A DNA stretch of 64,000 bases from Candidatus Vagococcus giribetii. GTDB taxonomy: Bacteria; Bacillota; Bacilli; Lactobacillales; Vagococcaceae. The notes under the pieces were generated by a model. The model made no database searches and was not told the origin of the DNA. It worked only from the letters and a program-made list of their open reading frames with translations. The stretch is taken from contig NZ_JAFLVX010000018.1 in the NCBI RefSeq assembly GCF_017316185.1, positions 142,014-206,013 of the forward strand, given 5' to 3'. Within the stretch, counting starts at the first letter, position 1, and each line of letters opens with the position of its first letter. The position numbers and the translations under genes were made by a program. Positions 19,787-28,417 of the stretch are shown piece by piece.

Positions 19787-21622
19787 ATGAATTTTGAGGA
19801 AATGAAAAAAAGACAAGAATCCATTCGTAATTTCTCCATCATAGCACATATTGATCACGGAAAGTCCACATTAGCTGACCGTATCTTACAACAAACTGAA
19901 ACAGTTTCAGACCGTGAGATGCAGGCACAGTTATTAGATTCAATGGATTTAGAAAGAGAACGAGGCATTACAATTAAATTGAATGCAGTCGAGCTAACGT
20001 ATGACGCAAAAGATGGAAATGAATATATTTTTCACCTAATTGATACGCCAGGTCACGTAGACTTCACTTATGAGGTATCACGAAGTCTAGCCGCTTGTGA
20101 AGGGGCCATTCTAGTAGTTGATGCTGCTCAAGGGATTGAAGCACAAACACTAGCTAACGTTTATTTAGCAGTGGACAATGATTTAGAGATTATCCCAGTT
20201 ATTAATAAAATTGACTTACCAGCCGCAGACCCTGAACGCGTGCGTGGTGAAATTGAAGAAGTAATTGGTATTGATGCCAGTGAAGCCGTTTTAGCAAGTG
20301 CCAAAGCTGGTATTGGTATTGAAGACATTTTAGAACAAATCGTTGAGTACGTCCCAGCACCAACTGGAGACGTTGAAGCACCGCTAAAAGCATTGATATT
20401 TGACTCAGTTTATGATGCTTATCGCGGGGTTGTGTTAAACATTCGTGTTGTTGATGGTGTCGTTAAACCAGGAGACGTCATCAAATTAATGCAAACAGAA
20501 AAAGAATACGAAGTAACTGATGTAGGTATTTTCTCTCCAAAAGCTGTCTCTCGTGACTGCTTAATGGTAGGAGATGTTGGTTACATCACTGCAAGTATCA
20601 AAAATATTGCAGATACACAAGTAGGGGATACTGTTACTTTAGCAAGTAACCCAGCTACTGAGCCATTAAAAGGCTACCGTAAAATGAATCCAATGGTTTA
20701 TTGTGGGTTATATCCAATTGATAACTCAAAATACAACGATTTACGTGAATCATTAGAAAAATTACAATTAAATGACTCAGCCTTAGAGTTTGAACCAGAA
20801 TCATCTCAAGCCTTAGGATTTGGATTCCGTTGTGGGTTCTTAGGACTCTTACACATGGACGTTATCCAAGAGCGTTTAGAACGTGAGTTTAATTTAGACC
20901 TAATTACAACGGCTCCATCCGTTATTTACAACGTTAAAAAAACAGATGGTACAACAGCTGTAGTAGATAACCCTGCTGAGTTTCCAGATCCAAGTACGAT
21001 TGACACTGTAGAAGAGCCTTTTGTAAAAGCTCAGATTATGGTACCAAACGAGTACGTTGGTGCTGTTATGGAAATTGCTCAACGTAAACGTGGGGAATTT
21101 GTTACAATGGACTACTTAGACGCTTACCGAGTGAACGTTGTCTACAACATGCCTTTATCAGAAATCGTTTTTGACTTCTTTGATAAGTTAAAATCAGGAA
21201 CTAAAGGCTATGCGTCACTTGATTACGACTTAATTGGCTACCGACCAAGTAACTTGGTTAAGATGGATATCCTACTTAACGGTGAAACAGTAGATGCTTT
21301 AAGCTTTATCGTCCATAAAGATTTCTCATATGAACGTGGTAAAGCAATCGTTGATAAACTAAGAAAACTGATTCCAAGACAACAATTTGAAGTACCTGTC
21401 CAAGCAGCAATTGGTACTAAAATCGTGTCTCGTGCTGACATAAAAGCTTTACGTAAAAACGTATTAGCTAAATGTTACGGAGGAGATGTGTCTCGTAAAC
21501 GTAAATTACTTGAAAAACAAAAAGATGGTAAAAAACGTATGAAGCAGATTGGTTCAGTTGAAGTACCTCAGGAGGCATTCATGGCGGTTCTTAAGATGGA
21601 CGAGGACGAACCTAAGAAGTAG
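19787..21622 (+). CDS. lepA: Elongation factor 4 (LepA)
   Basis: This ribosome-associated GTPase can back-translocate stalled ribosomes. G1 is [11 protein letters not shown]2 lies in [10 protein letters not shown]3 is DTPGHVDF and G4 is NKIDLP. Domains II-III and the family-specific C-terminal domain ([26 protein letters not shown]...[25 protein letters not shown]) are all present at the usual 611 residues. GTAGGAGAG gives a good ribosome site. It is monocistronic and ends in an unusually long hairpin. Confidence 0.97.
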   Translation: MNFEEMKKRQESIRNFSIIAHIDHGKSTLADRILQQTETVSDREMQAQLLDSMDLERERGITIKLNAVELTYDAKDGNEYIFHLIDTPGHVDFTYEVSRSLAACEGAILVVDAAQGIEAQTLANVYLAVDNDLEIIPVINKIDLPAADPERVRGEIEEVIGIDASEAVLASAKAGIGIEDILEQIVEYVPAPTGDVEAPLKALIFDSVYDAYRGVVLNIRVVDGVVKPGDVIKLMQTEKEYEVTDVGIFSPKAVSRDCLMVGDVGYITASIKNIADTQVGDTVTLASNPATEPLKGYRKMNPMVYCGLYPIDNSKYNDLRESLEKLQLNDSALEFEPESSQALGFGFRCGFLGLLHMDVIQERLEREFNLDLITTAPSVIYNVKKTDGTTAVVDNPAEFPDPSTIDTVEEPFVKAQIMVPNEYVGAVMEIAQRKRGEFVTMDYLDAYRVNVVYNMPLSEIVFDFFDKLKSGTKGYASLDYDLIGYRPSNLVKMDILLNGETVDALSFIVHKDFSYERGKAIVDKLRKLIPRQQFEVPVQAAIGTKIVSRADIKALRKNVLAKCYGGDVSRKRKLLEKQKDGKKRMKQIGSVEVPQEAFMAVLKMDEDEPKK

Positions 21623-21657
21623 TAAGCTTTCATTGATTTTCAAAATGTAAATAAAAC

Positions 21658-21718
21658 GAAACTTCCGACATTTTTCCCCCACAAGCTAAAAAGCTGGGAA
21701 AATGTCGGAAGTTTTTTT
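21658..21718 (+). terminator. Long hairpin terminator after lepA
   Basis: A stem of about 17 bp (ACTTCCGACATTTTTCCC with GGGAAAATGTCGGAAGT, one bulge) carries an inner AGCT hairpin and ends in T7. It is longer than the other terminators here and could be a mobile repeat unit. Confidence 0.8.
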
Positions 21719-21739
21719 CTGAGTGACAAACTTTTTTCA

Positions 21740-21908
21740 TTGTTTATATAGTTCAGTTAGACGATCTCCAATTTCTAATAAAGTAACAATAACGTATATA
21801 GTTTTTATTGACACATTATCCCGAGTATAAAATAATAATCGAATACGATGTGTAAATATTAACAAAATTAAAAGCCATCTCTTGATTGAGACAGGCTTAT
21901 TAGTTAGT
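21740..21908 (-). other. Start-less open frame, possible gene remnant
   Basis: The minus strand reads about 57 codons without a stop and finishes ...LLEIGDRLTELYKQ with stop near 21740. It has no ATG and no ribosome site; only TTG or GTG codons could start it. It directly follows the HEPN-like gene. The rest of the 21719-21909 stretch shows nothing else. This may be a coincidental AT-rich frame or the tail of a decayed gene. Confidence 0.2.
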
Positions 21909-21909
21909 T

Positions 21910-22692
21910 CTATTGGTTAAATAAATGCTTATGTAATCTTAACGAAAGTTCTTTTTCTATCAATTCTTCAAAACTAGGTAATCCATCAGTTGAGTCTACA
22001 TCTATACCAACATTAGGTTGAAAACTACTTAATGAATGGTTGTATATTGTTACTTTCCTGCTCATAACATCCTCATCAGTAAAGTGATTATCTGCACACC
22101 ATTGTGAATAACCTTCTGAAGTATACATCTGCATGTGAGATATTCCAGATTTTGAGAATTTACCATAAACATATCTCATGTGACTGTATATTTTATAACA
22201 ATCTATTTTTATGGATTCTACTTCTTGGAGCTCACCGGCATGAAATAGCTTATTCCTATGAGATGCGACTTCTTGTGGTAGTGGATAAGGAAAAGTTTTA
22301 TCTTCAGGATTTTTTCCAAAAATCATTAAAAAAGCTGCAGAGTAGGCTCCATAAATTCTTTCCGAACTTTTAAAAACTTTATCATAAGTATTATCAAGAA
22401 TTGATGGTTTAATGTCATGGTTTATATTTAACACTGTTTTCACAAATTCTTTTCTAAAAATTTCTAGTGAAGTATAAATCCATCCAAAAGCTTCATAATA
22501 ATTTTCATCAATAAATGATGATATTCCTTTATCGAAGTAAAGTGCATATCTAGGTGCCGCATTAAAAGCAGTCGTTTCATGACCATTGGGACATTTCAGA
22601 TTTATGGTATCACTATTATCTAGAAAACCTTGAGCCGACATAAAAGTACCTTGAGAACATTGCTCGCAATTTGCTCGTATATTGAAGTCCAT
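21910..22692 (-). CDS. Zinc-knuckle protein with HEPN-like RxxxxH motif, function unknown
   Basis: This is a 260-residue protein I cannot name. The N-terminus has a CxxC...CxxxH cluster (Cys9, Cys12, Cys34, His38) that could hold zinc. The middle is all-helical and contains SHRNKLFHAGE, where Arg146-Asn...His151 matches the RxxxxH signature of HEPN-fold proteins, many of which are RNases in abortive infection or toxin systems. I choose the ATG at 22692 because GAGAGG stands 9 bases before it; the ATG at 22701 directly abuts that site. It is a lone gene flanked by terminators, in a stretch of small accessory genes. Confidence 0.55.
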   Translation of the reverse strand: MDFNIRANCEQCSQGTFMSAQGFLDNSDTINLKCPNGHETTAFNAAPRYALYFDKGISSFIDENYYEAFGWIYTSLEIFRKEFVKTVLNINHDIKPSILDNTYDKVFKSSERIYGAYSAAFLMIFGKNPEDKTFPYPLPQEVASHRNKLFHAGELQEVESIKIDCYKIYSHMRYVYGKFSKSGISHMQMYTSEGYSQWCADNHFTDEDVMSRKVTIYNHSLSSFQPNVGIDVDSTDGLPSFEELIEKELSLRLHKHLFNQ

Positions 22693-22839
22693 TTTTAACA
22701 TCCTCTCATTTGTATTTATTAAGTAAACTTAATAATTCTATTTTAAAAATCATACAATATGTATTGAATAAAGTAAAATAGCGAAAAATACTTTAATTAA
22801 TCACGTTTATCGGTATAGATGGTATTGCCATTTAAATAG

Positions 22840-22882
22840 GCAAAAAGAAGAACTCCTTAAACTAGGAAGTTCTTCTTTTTGC
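22840..22882 (-). terminator. Terminator of the CsbD gene
   Basis: GCAAAAAGAAGAACTTCC / GGAGTTCTTCTTTTTGC-type stem with a T-rich 3' side on the minus strand, 8 bp after the CsbD stop. Confidence 0.8.
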
Positions 22883-22889
22883 TTTCATT

Positions 22890-23090
22890 CTATTTATCAT
22901 TATCTAATTGTTCTTTTACTTTGTCTTTAATTTCTTCGGCAGCATCTTTAATGTCTCCAGCAGCTTTTTTTAATTTCCCTTTGCCTTGATCAACCAAACC
23001 TTCTGCTTTAAGTTCTTGATTATTAGTAATATCACCGGTGACTTCCTTAACTTTCCCTTTAACTGAATCCGTAAATCCTTTGTCTGTCAT
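22890..23090 (-). CDS. CsbD family stress protein
   Basis: This 66-residue, highly charged protein consists of repeated 'KGKVKEVTGDITNNQELKAEG...GKGKLKKAAGDIKDAAEEIKDKVKEQL' units, the CsbD signature. CsbD proteins are general stress proteins of unknown mechanism, often abundant in stationary phase. It has an AGGAGG ribosome site about 8 bases upstream and its own terminator. No sigma-B-type promoter could be recognised. Confidence 0.9.
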   Translation of the reverse strand: MTDKGFTDSVKGKVKEVTGDITNNQELKAEGLVDQGKGKLKKAAGDIKDAAEEIKDKVKEQLDNDK

Positions 23091-23223
23091 AGAAAAACCT
23101 CCTAATAATTTTTTACTACACAGTTAGTTTAACACGAATCCAAATAACTCTCAAAAGATAGATTTGTCTATTAGTGAGCAAGTGAAACACTATTCACACT
23201 CGTAGAATAGAGGGGATAGGTAT

Positions 23224-23260
23224 AAAAAACTGGTTTCAAGTTATAGATTCTCGAAACCAG
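23224..23260 (-). terminator. Terminator of the 46-residue membrane protein gene
   Basis: CTGGTTTC / GAAACCAG stem, followed on the minus strand by T6, 16 bp after the stop at 23276. Confidence 0.75.
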
Positions 23261-23275
23261 CCATATTACTTATGT

Positions 23276-23416
23276 TTATTTATCTAGTCTACTAGCATAA
23301 GCGATACCTAGGACAACACCTAAGGATAAACCAATTGCCAGATTCTTCATTAAAAGCCCCAGGACAACTCCTACAGCTAATGAGCCTACGTAAACAGTTA
23401 CTTTATTTTTCTTCAT
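23276..23416 (-). CDS. Small membrane protein of 46 residues
   Basis: This short gene starts MKKNKVTVYVGSLAVGVVLG and ends YASRLDK. Two hydrophobic, glycine-rich stretches (about residues 8-22 and 26-41) flank a short MKN turn, suggesting a hairpin in the membrane. It has a good AAAGGAG site 10 bases upstream and a terminator, so I consider it real. It begins 22 bp after the serine hydrolase gene ends (23439) and may share its transcript. No function can be assigned. Confidence 0.65.
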   Translation of the reverse strand: MKKNKVTVYVGSLAVGVVLGLLMKNLAIGLSLGVVLGIAYASRLDK

Positions 23417-23438
23417 CAAGATACAACTCCTTTTTTTA

Positions 23439-24611
23439 TTAACGTTGATCCATCTCTAACATCACTTCATCAATAAGCCATGCTAAGTCTGAAATTGATT
23501 TTTCACTATAACTCTCGTCATAGCCAACCGTCATAATCGTCAGATAGTAGGGGGTATGCTCATCTTTAACAAGGGAGATATCATTACTCACTGTGTACAT
23601 CGGCATCCAACCGGTTTTATGAACCACATCGACACCAGGAAGTCCCACATCAACGCCGTCATCAAAGGTACTATCTTGCATCCAATTATATAGCTTATTA
23701 ATATTTTCACTAGAGTCTTTGTTCTCATTAACGAGTTTCATTGCTTTTGTCAAAATCTTAGCAGTTGAGAATACTCGATTATTAGGCGAAGTAGGGTCTA
23801 GTTCATGTAAATACTGGACAAAGGCCGGTTCACCAACATAATTTAACAGCATTAGATAAGCCACGTTGTCGCTATATCTAATAACGAGTTCAGCTAATTC
23901 TTCAATGGTATATTGAGTTCCAATTGGTTCAAATTGAATAATCCCTGTACCATCAATTTTAAAGCCCGCTGTATAGGTCAATTTAGTATTTAAATCAATT
24001 TTTTGTTGATCTGCTAATGTCATAACATAAGTAATGAAGGGCAACTTAATGCTACTTGCTGTTCTCTTTACTTCATCTCCGTAAAAACTATACGAGTACT
24101 TACTATCAACGGTCTCAAGATAGATACTTAAATCACCGCCATGCTCTGCGATAAACTTTTTAATCTCACTATCAAGGGTCTTCGTTAATTCGTCTGCTGA
24201 TAGCTTATTTTTTCTTTTAGCGTTTCTTTCATCAATATGTAGCTGTCTAGACTCTAAATAGCTTACTTCTATAAATCCTTTTGCAGGATCGCTATCAATT
24301 TCAACCCAATCTTCTTTATTTGGAACAGGTTTGACAGTAACAACTGTTCCTTTAGGTAAGACGTCTTCACTAATTTCTTCACCAGTCATCGTTTTTTTAG
24401 GGTAGATATCTTTTGTTACGACTTGCTCTTCATCAAAGATTGATTTTTCTTCAGTTTCTTTCTCTGATTGAGAAGTAGCTGTCTTTTCAACAGCAGCCAC
24501 TTGAGTCGCATGTCGCATTTTCGCACTACTTTTTACTTTTTTAATAGAAATCACCGAAACTAACATTAATAAAACAACCAATCCTAATAACACACTAACT
24601 TTCTTTTTCAT
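23439..24611 (-). CDS. Membrane-anchored serine hydrolase of the class A beta-lactamase fold
   Basis: A signal-anchor helix (about residues 5-22) is followed by an SH3-like segment (GTVVTVKPVPNKEDWVEID...GFIEVSYLESRQL) and a penicillin-interacting fold. The catalytic triad of motifs is present: SSIK (Ser-x-x-Lys near 186-189), SDN (near 247-249) and KTG (near 332-334). The class A omega-loop ExxLN is not visible, so beta-lactam hydrolysis is doubtful and a wall-related esterase or peptidase is more likely. I start at ATG 24611; a TTG at 24620 is also in frame. The ribosome site is weak in either case. Confidence 0.75.
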   Translation of the reverse strand: MKKKVSVLLGLVVLLMLVSVISIKKVKSSAKMRHATQVAAVEKTATSQSEKETEEKSIFDEEQVVTKDIYPKKTMTGEEISEDVLPKGTVVTVKPVPNKEDWVEIDSDPAKGFIEVSYLESRQLHIDERNAKRKNKLSADELTKTLDSEIKKFIAEHGGDLSIYLETVDSKYSYSFYGDEVKRTASSIKLPFITYVMTLADQQKIDLNTKLTYTAGFKIDGTGIIQFEPIGTQYTIEELAELVIRYSDNVAYLMLLNYVGEPAFVQYLHELDPTSPNNRVFSTAKILTKAMKLVNENKDSSENINKLYNWMQDSTFDDGVDVGLPGVDVVHKTGWMPMYTVSNDISLVKDEHTPYYLTIMTVGYDESYSEKSISDLAWLIDEVMLEMDQR

Positions 24612-24821
24612 CAAATCCAACTCACAACTTTCTACTTTTTTTACACACTTATTATATTATAAGATGAAAACGATTGTTATTTCAACAACACACCTCTTTT
24701 TTCTCACTTTGTCTTTTAATAACTAATGAATTTCTAACCTTTATTTATTCCAACTATTAATTATGTTACTATAAAACTCGTCTTAAAGACTTCAATAAAC
24801 AAAAGGAGGTACTAGTATCTC

Positions 24822-26006
24822 ATGTTTTTTACAACCAAAAAAGCAATTCTCGCTAGTATTCTGTTACTACTCGCAGTAGCTGCGGCAATCGGTTTGTACT
24901 TTTGGGAAATACCGACTACAAAAAATACAACAAGTAGTACATCTTCTAAGGAAACTGCAATGATAGAAGAAAGTAAGCCAGCTAAACCAACTGTTGAAGA
25001 GCAATTAAAAACCATCATCTCAGACATGACTTTGGACCAAAAAATTGGCCAACTCTTTCTAGCTAGGGTTCCTGAAACCAATCAAATCGAAGATATTAAA
25101 ACCTACCATTTAGGTGGTTACTTACTTTTTGGACGAGATGTTCAGAATGAAACGACTGAAAGTCTAACAAAAAAAATAGCTTCTTATCAAGAGGCCGCAG
25201 ATTTCCCACTTTTAATCGGCATGGATGAAGAGGGCGGGACAGTATCAAGACTTAGTCAAAACGAAAACATCCTAAAAGAACCCTTTAAATCGCCTCAAGC
25301 TATTTATCAAGCTGATGGTCTAGAAGGGATTAAAACAGATATTGACCAAAAAGCTACTTTATTTAAACAATTAGGGATTCATATTGGCTTGTTTCCAGTT
25401 GCTGATATTTCAACTGATACCAACAGTTTTATATACAATCGAACCATTGGCTTAGACGTAGAGGGGACAAGTCAATACGTGGTTGAAGTTGTAAAAGAGC
25501 TCAACAAAAATCACATTGGCTCCACTCTAAAGCATTTTCCTGGTTCTGGAGAAACTCAAGACACTCATACTGAAATCGTTCGAGATACTCGCTCATTAGA
25601 AGAACTCAAGAAGAATTCGATTCCACCATTTCAAGCAGGTATTGAAGCAGGTGCTGACAGTGTCTTAGTGTCTCATAATATTGTAGAAGCTATAGATAAA
25701 CATGTACCGGCGTCAATTTCACCAAAAATTCACGAGATACTTCGTGATGAGTTAAAATTTAATGGTGTGACCATGACAGATGACATGGATATGAACGGTC
25801 TATCCGATTTTATTTCTCAAGAACAAGCGGCATTATCTGCACTAAAAGCAGGAAATGACATGATTCTTTCCTCATCGTATCAAAAACAAATTCCTGTGAT
25901 AAAGTCTGCCGTTCAATCAGGTGATTACCCTGAAGCACAACTAGACGAGTCTGTCTTAAGAATCCTCACATGGAAACATAAATTAGGACTAATCAGCCTA
26001 AATTAA
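24822..26006 (+). CDS. Glycoside hydrolase family 3 protein (NagZ-like beta-N-acetylhexosaminidase)
   Basis: This 394-residue extracytoplasmic enzyme has an N-terminal membrane anchor (about residues 8-29) and a Thr/Ser/Lys-rich linker. The GH3 catalytic barrel follows: LLIGMDEEGGTVSRL, KHFPGSGETQDTHTEI (the NagZ-type KHFPGxGxxxxDxH dyad) and GVTMTDDMDMNGL with the nucleophile aspartate. It should remove N-acetylglucosamine-type residues from peptidoglycan fragments. No lipobox cysteine is seen. AAAGGAGG lies 12 bases before the ATG. Terminator follows. Confidence 0.88.
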   Translation: MFFTTKKAILASILLLLAVAAAIGLYFWEIPTTKNTTSSTSSKETAMIEESKPAKPTVEEQLKTIISDMTLDQKIGQLFLARVPETNQIEDIKTYHLGGYLLFGRDVQNETTESLTKKIASYQEAADFPLLIGMDEEGGTVSRLSQNENILKEPFKSPQAIYQADGLEGIKTDIDQKATLFKQLGIHIGLFPVADISTDTNSFIYNRTIGLDVEGTSQYVVEVVKELNKNHIGSTLKHFPGSGETQDTHTEIVRDTRSLEELKKNSIPPFQAGIEAGADSVLVSHNIVEAIDKHVPASISPKIHEILRDELKFNGVTMTDDMDMNGLSDFISQEQAALSALKAGNDMILSSSYQKQIPVIKSAVQSGDYPEAQLDESVLRILTWKHKLGLISLN

Positions 26007-26036
26007 AAGAGATGTCCTTAAAAGCATCTCTTTTTG
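26004..26036. terminator. Terminator after the GH3 gene
   Basis: AAAAGAGATG / CATCTCTTTT with a 10-base loop and T run; it could work in both directions. Confidence 0.8.
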
Positions 26037-26230
26037 TTATTCCTTCTCTAATTCAACTGTCATGGTCCCAATTGTTTTATCACTACTTGAACCATCTTTT
26101 TTTCTAGTCAAGACAATTTTGTTTTTACAGATTGAACAAGATATATAGTAAATTTCTATGATACTAATTGGCTTGATTGTTTGATTAACAACATTTAGTT
26201 GCTTCTCAACAATGTATATTAGTATACAAA
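26037..26230 (-). pseudogene. Possible remnant of a small CxxC protein gene
   Basis: The minus strand is open for about 63 codons and would encode a tail with CSICKNKIVLTRKKDGSSSD and a stop at 26037-26039. No usable start codon occurs before its middle. It abuts the terminator at 26004-26036. Together with the murE promoter this accounts for the 349-bp gap between the GH3 gene and murE. It could also be a chance open frame. Confidence 0.25.
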
Positions 26231-26309
26231 ACTAACGTTATGTATATACTTATTCGTTTTTTTAATTAAATCCCGTGAGTTTAATCGCAAGTATTCAAAT
26301 GATTTATGG

Positions 26310-26315
26310 TAAAAT
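26310..26315 (+). promoter_or_regulatory. Extended -10 promoter of murE
   Basis: TAAAAT preceded by TGG, about 40 bp before the ATG at 26356. It lies inside the longer open frame that begins with GTG at 26275, arguing against that start. Confidence 0.45.
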
Positions 26316-26355
26316 AGCTTTAATCATTAAAAAGATAAAGATTAAGGTGTTGACC

Positions 26356-27870
26356 ATGACAATAAAATTAAAAGAAATAGAAGCTTTATTAAAAAAAGAA
26401 AACTTATTAAAAGAATTTGTTACTAGTAACGGTTGGTTTTATAACCTACCCGTTTCAGATAAAGAATTAACTCATATTTCCTATGATTCAAGACAGGTAA
26501 ACTCAGAGACATTATTCTTTTGTAAAGGATTGACCTTTAAAGAAGAGTACCTAGCCTCAGCAATTGAATTAGGTTTAGATTTTTACGTGTCAGAGACGCC
26601 TTACGAAGTGGAGTGCCAATTAGGGATTATTGTGACTGACATTAGAAAAGCCATGGCTTTGATTAGCATGCATTTTTATGATTTACCGCAAACCAATTTA
26701 ACTTTAATTGGTTTTACAGGAACAAAAGGAAAAACAACAGCAGCTTACTTTACTAAGTTTATCTTAGATAAACATACCAATCATAAGACAGCTATGTTTT
26801 CGACTATGAATACTACATTAGATGGAGAAACTTATTTCAAATCTGCTTTAACCACGCCAGAATCACTAGATCTATATCGCATGATGGCTAAGGCAGTTAG
26901 TAACGGCATGACTCATCTAATTATGGAAGTTTCATCACAAGCCTATAAACTTCAACGAGTGTATGGCCTAACTTTTGATGTAGGGATTTTCTTAAATATT
27001 TCGCCAGATCATATTAGTCCTATAGAGCATCCTACTTTTGATGACTATTATTACTGTAAACGTCAATTGATCGAAAATTCTCGTTACATGATTTTAAATG
27101 GAGATACGACTGACTATCCTTTATTAAAAGAGATGACGGAAAGTCTTGAAGTGCCATATCTTTCATATAGTAGTAACAGAGAAGACTCCGACTATACATG
27201 GAGTAAACAACATGATGAGTTACTCACTTTTACTGTTGAATCTAACAAAGATCCTTTAAATATTAAAGATACTTACACGATTCAGTTAATGGGTGACTTT
27301 AATAAAGATAATGCGCTAGCTAGTATGATGACTGCAACTGTTGCTGGAGCAAGTCAAGAAGACTGTAAAGAAGGTTTAGCCGAAACTTTAGTCCCCGGAA
27401 GAATGGAGCATTTAACTCATCCAACAGGAGCTAATGTCTTTATTGATTACGCTCATAATTATTTGAGTTTAAAAAACTTATTGAGTTTTGCTAAAGAAAC
27501 TCATCCAAACGGAAAAATCATTACTGTAATTGGTAGTACTGGTGACAAAGCGATTTCTAGACGAGCAGATTTTGGTAAAGTCTTAACTGAATTAACTGAC
27601 ATTGCTATTTTAACTGCTGACGACCCTGCTTCTGAGGATCCTCGTAAAATAGCTGAAGAAATTAGTCAGGCTATAACAAAGGATGAAGTAGAGCAACTTA
27701 TCATCATTGACCGACAAGAAGCGATTCAACAGGCCTTAAGTCTAGCCACTGCTAATGATTCGGTTGTTCTGGCAGGAAAAGGTCAAGATAAATACCAAAA
27801 AATAGAGGGTGTTGATACACCATACCAAGGTGATTTTGAGATTGCTAAAGAGTGGATTGAGAGTCACTAA
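26356..27870 (+). CDS. murE: UDP-N-acetylmuramyl-tripeptide synthetase MurE (L-lysine type)
   Basis: This cytoplasmic ligase adds the third amino acid to UDP-MurNAc-L-Ala-D-Glu. The ATP loop GFTGTKGKTTAA (about residues 117-128), the central NISPDHISPIEHPTFDDY and the C-terminal substrate motif DDPASEDP are clear. Diaminopimelate enzymes carry DNPR at this place, so the DDPA form fits L-lysine-type peptidoglycan of enterococcal relatives. I start at ATG 26356 (504 residues), 6 bases after AAGGTG. A GNAT gene follows after 19 bp. Confidence 0.92.
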   Translation: MTIKLKEIEALLKKENLLKEFVTSNGWFYNLPVSDKELTHISYDSRQVNSETLFFCKGLTFKEEYLASAIELGLDFYVSETPYEVECQLGIIVTDIRKAMALISMHFYDLPQTNLTLIGFTGTKGKTTAAYFTKFILDKHTNHKTAMFSTMNTTLDGETYFKSALTTPESLDLYRMMAKAVSNGMTHLIMEVSSQAYKLQRVYGLTFDVGIFLNISPDHISPIEHPTFDDYYYCKRQLIENSRYMILNGDTTDYPLLKEMTESLEVPYLSYSSNREDSDYTWSKQHDELLTFTVESNKDPLNIKDTYTIQLMGDFNKDNALASMMTATVAGASQEDCKEGLAETLVPGRMEHLTHPTGANVFIDYAHNYLSLKNLLSFAKETHPNGKIITVIGSTGDKAISRRADFGKVLTELTDIAILTADDPASEDPRKIAEEISQAITKDEVEQLIIIDRQEAIQQALSLATANDSVVLAGKGQDKYQKIEGVDTPYQGDFEIAKEWIESH

Positions 27871-27889
27871 GAATAAAGGAGAATAAAAA

Positions 27890-28327
27890 ATGATGTTACA
27901 AAACCGTGTGGCTAATGAAGTAGAACATCCACTAATCATTGATTTATGGGAACGTTCTGTTAGCCAAACACATTCCTTTTTAACACAAGAGGATCAAGCT
28001 TTTTTTAAAGAACATTTACCGAACTACTTGAATCAAGTAGAAGTCTTACTTTGGAAAGACGGCAAAGATATTATCGGATTCAGCGGGGTCACAAATGACA
28101 ATTTGGATATGCTTTTTTTAGATCCTAATTTTATCGGTAAACAATACGGGAGTCATATTCTTAATTGGTTAGTAGCTAATAAAGGTGTGACACGACTAGA
28201 TGTTAACGAGCAAAATGAAAAAGCAAAAGAGTTTTATCTTCAACATGGCTTTGTTGTTGCTTCTAGAAGCGACACAGATGGATTTGGAAAAAACTATCCT
28301 ATTCTACACTTAGTTAAACAAGATTAA
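27890..28327 (+). CDS. GNAT family N-acetyltransferase
   Basis: This 145-residue single-domain acetyltransferase has the acetyl-CoA pocket in 'LFLDPNFIGKQYGSHILNWLV' and the closing 'VNEQNEKAKEFYLQHGFVVASRS', characteristic of the GNAT fold. The substrate is unknown. AAAGGAG lies 7 bases before the ATG, and the gene follows murE by 19 bp, so both are probably on one transcript. It ends in a terminator. Confidence 0.88.
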   Translation: MMLQNRVANEVEHPLIIDLWERSVSQTHSFLTQEDQAFFKEHLPNYLNQVEVLLWKDGKDIIGFSGVTNDNLDMLFLDPNFIGKQYGSHILNWLVANKGVTRLDVNEQNEKAKEFYLQHGFVVASRSDTDGFGKNYPILHLVKQD

Positions 28328-28358
28328 ATAGAAGGTCTATTATGGCCTTCTATTTTTA
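28326..28358 (+). terminator. Terminator after the murE-GNAT unit
   Basis: AAATAGAAGG / CCTTCTATTT stem, 10-base loop, T run. Confidence 0.85.
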
Positions 28359-28378
28359 TACCCAACTAATACATGTGT

Positions 28379-28384
28379 TATAAT
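28379..28384 (+). promoter_or_regulatory. Extended -10 promoter of the PBP gene
   Basis: TATAAT with TGt upstream, 33 bp before the ATG at 28418. It overlaps the start of the longer open frame (ATG 28373), so that start is unlikely. Confidence 0.6.
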
Positions 28385-28417
28385 ATAAAAAAAAGAAAAA
28401 AGAGAGTGTGTTTAATA

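Noticed and set aside
22104..22373. 89-codon plus-strand open frame
   Set aside because: Antisense to the HEPN-like gene, without ribosome site or recognisable motif.
23439..24611. Class A beta-lactamase resistance gene
   Set aside because: The ExxLN omega-loop motif is not seen, so antibiotic hydrolysis is not supported.
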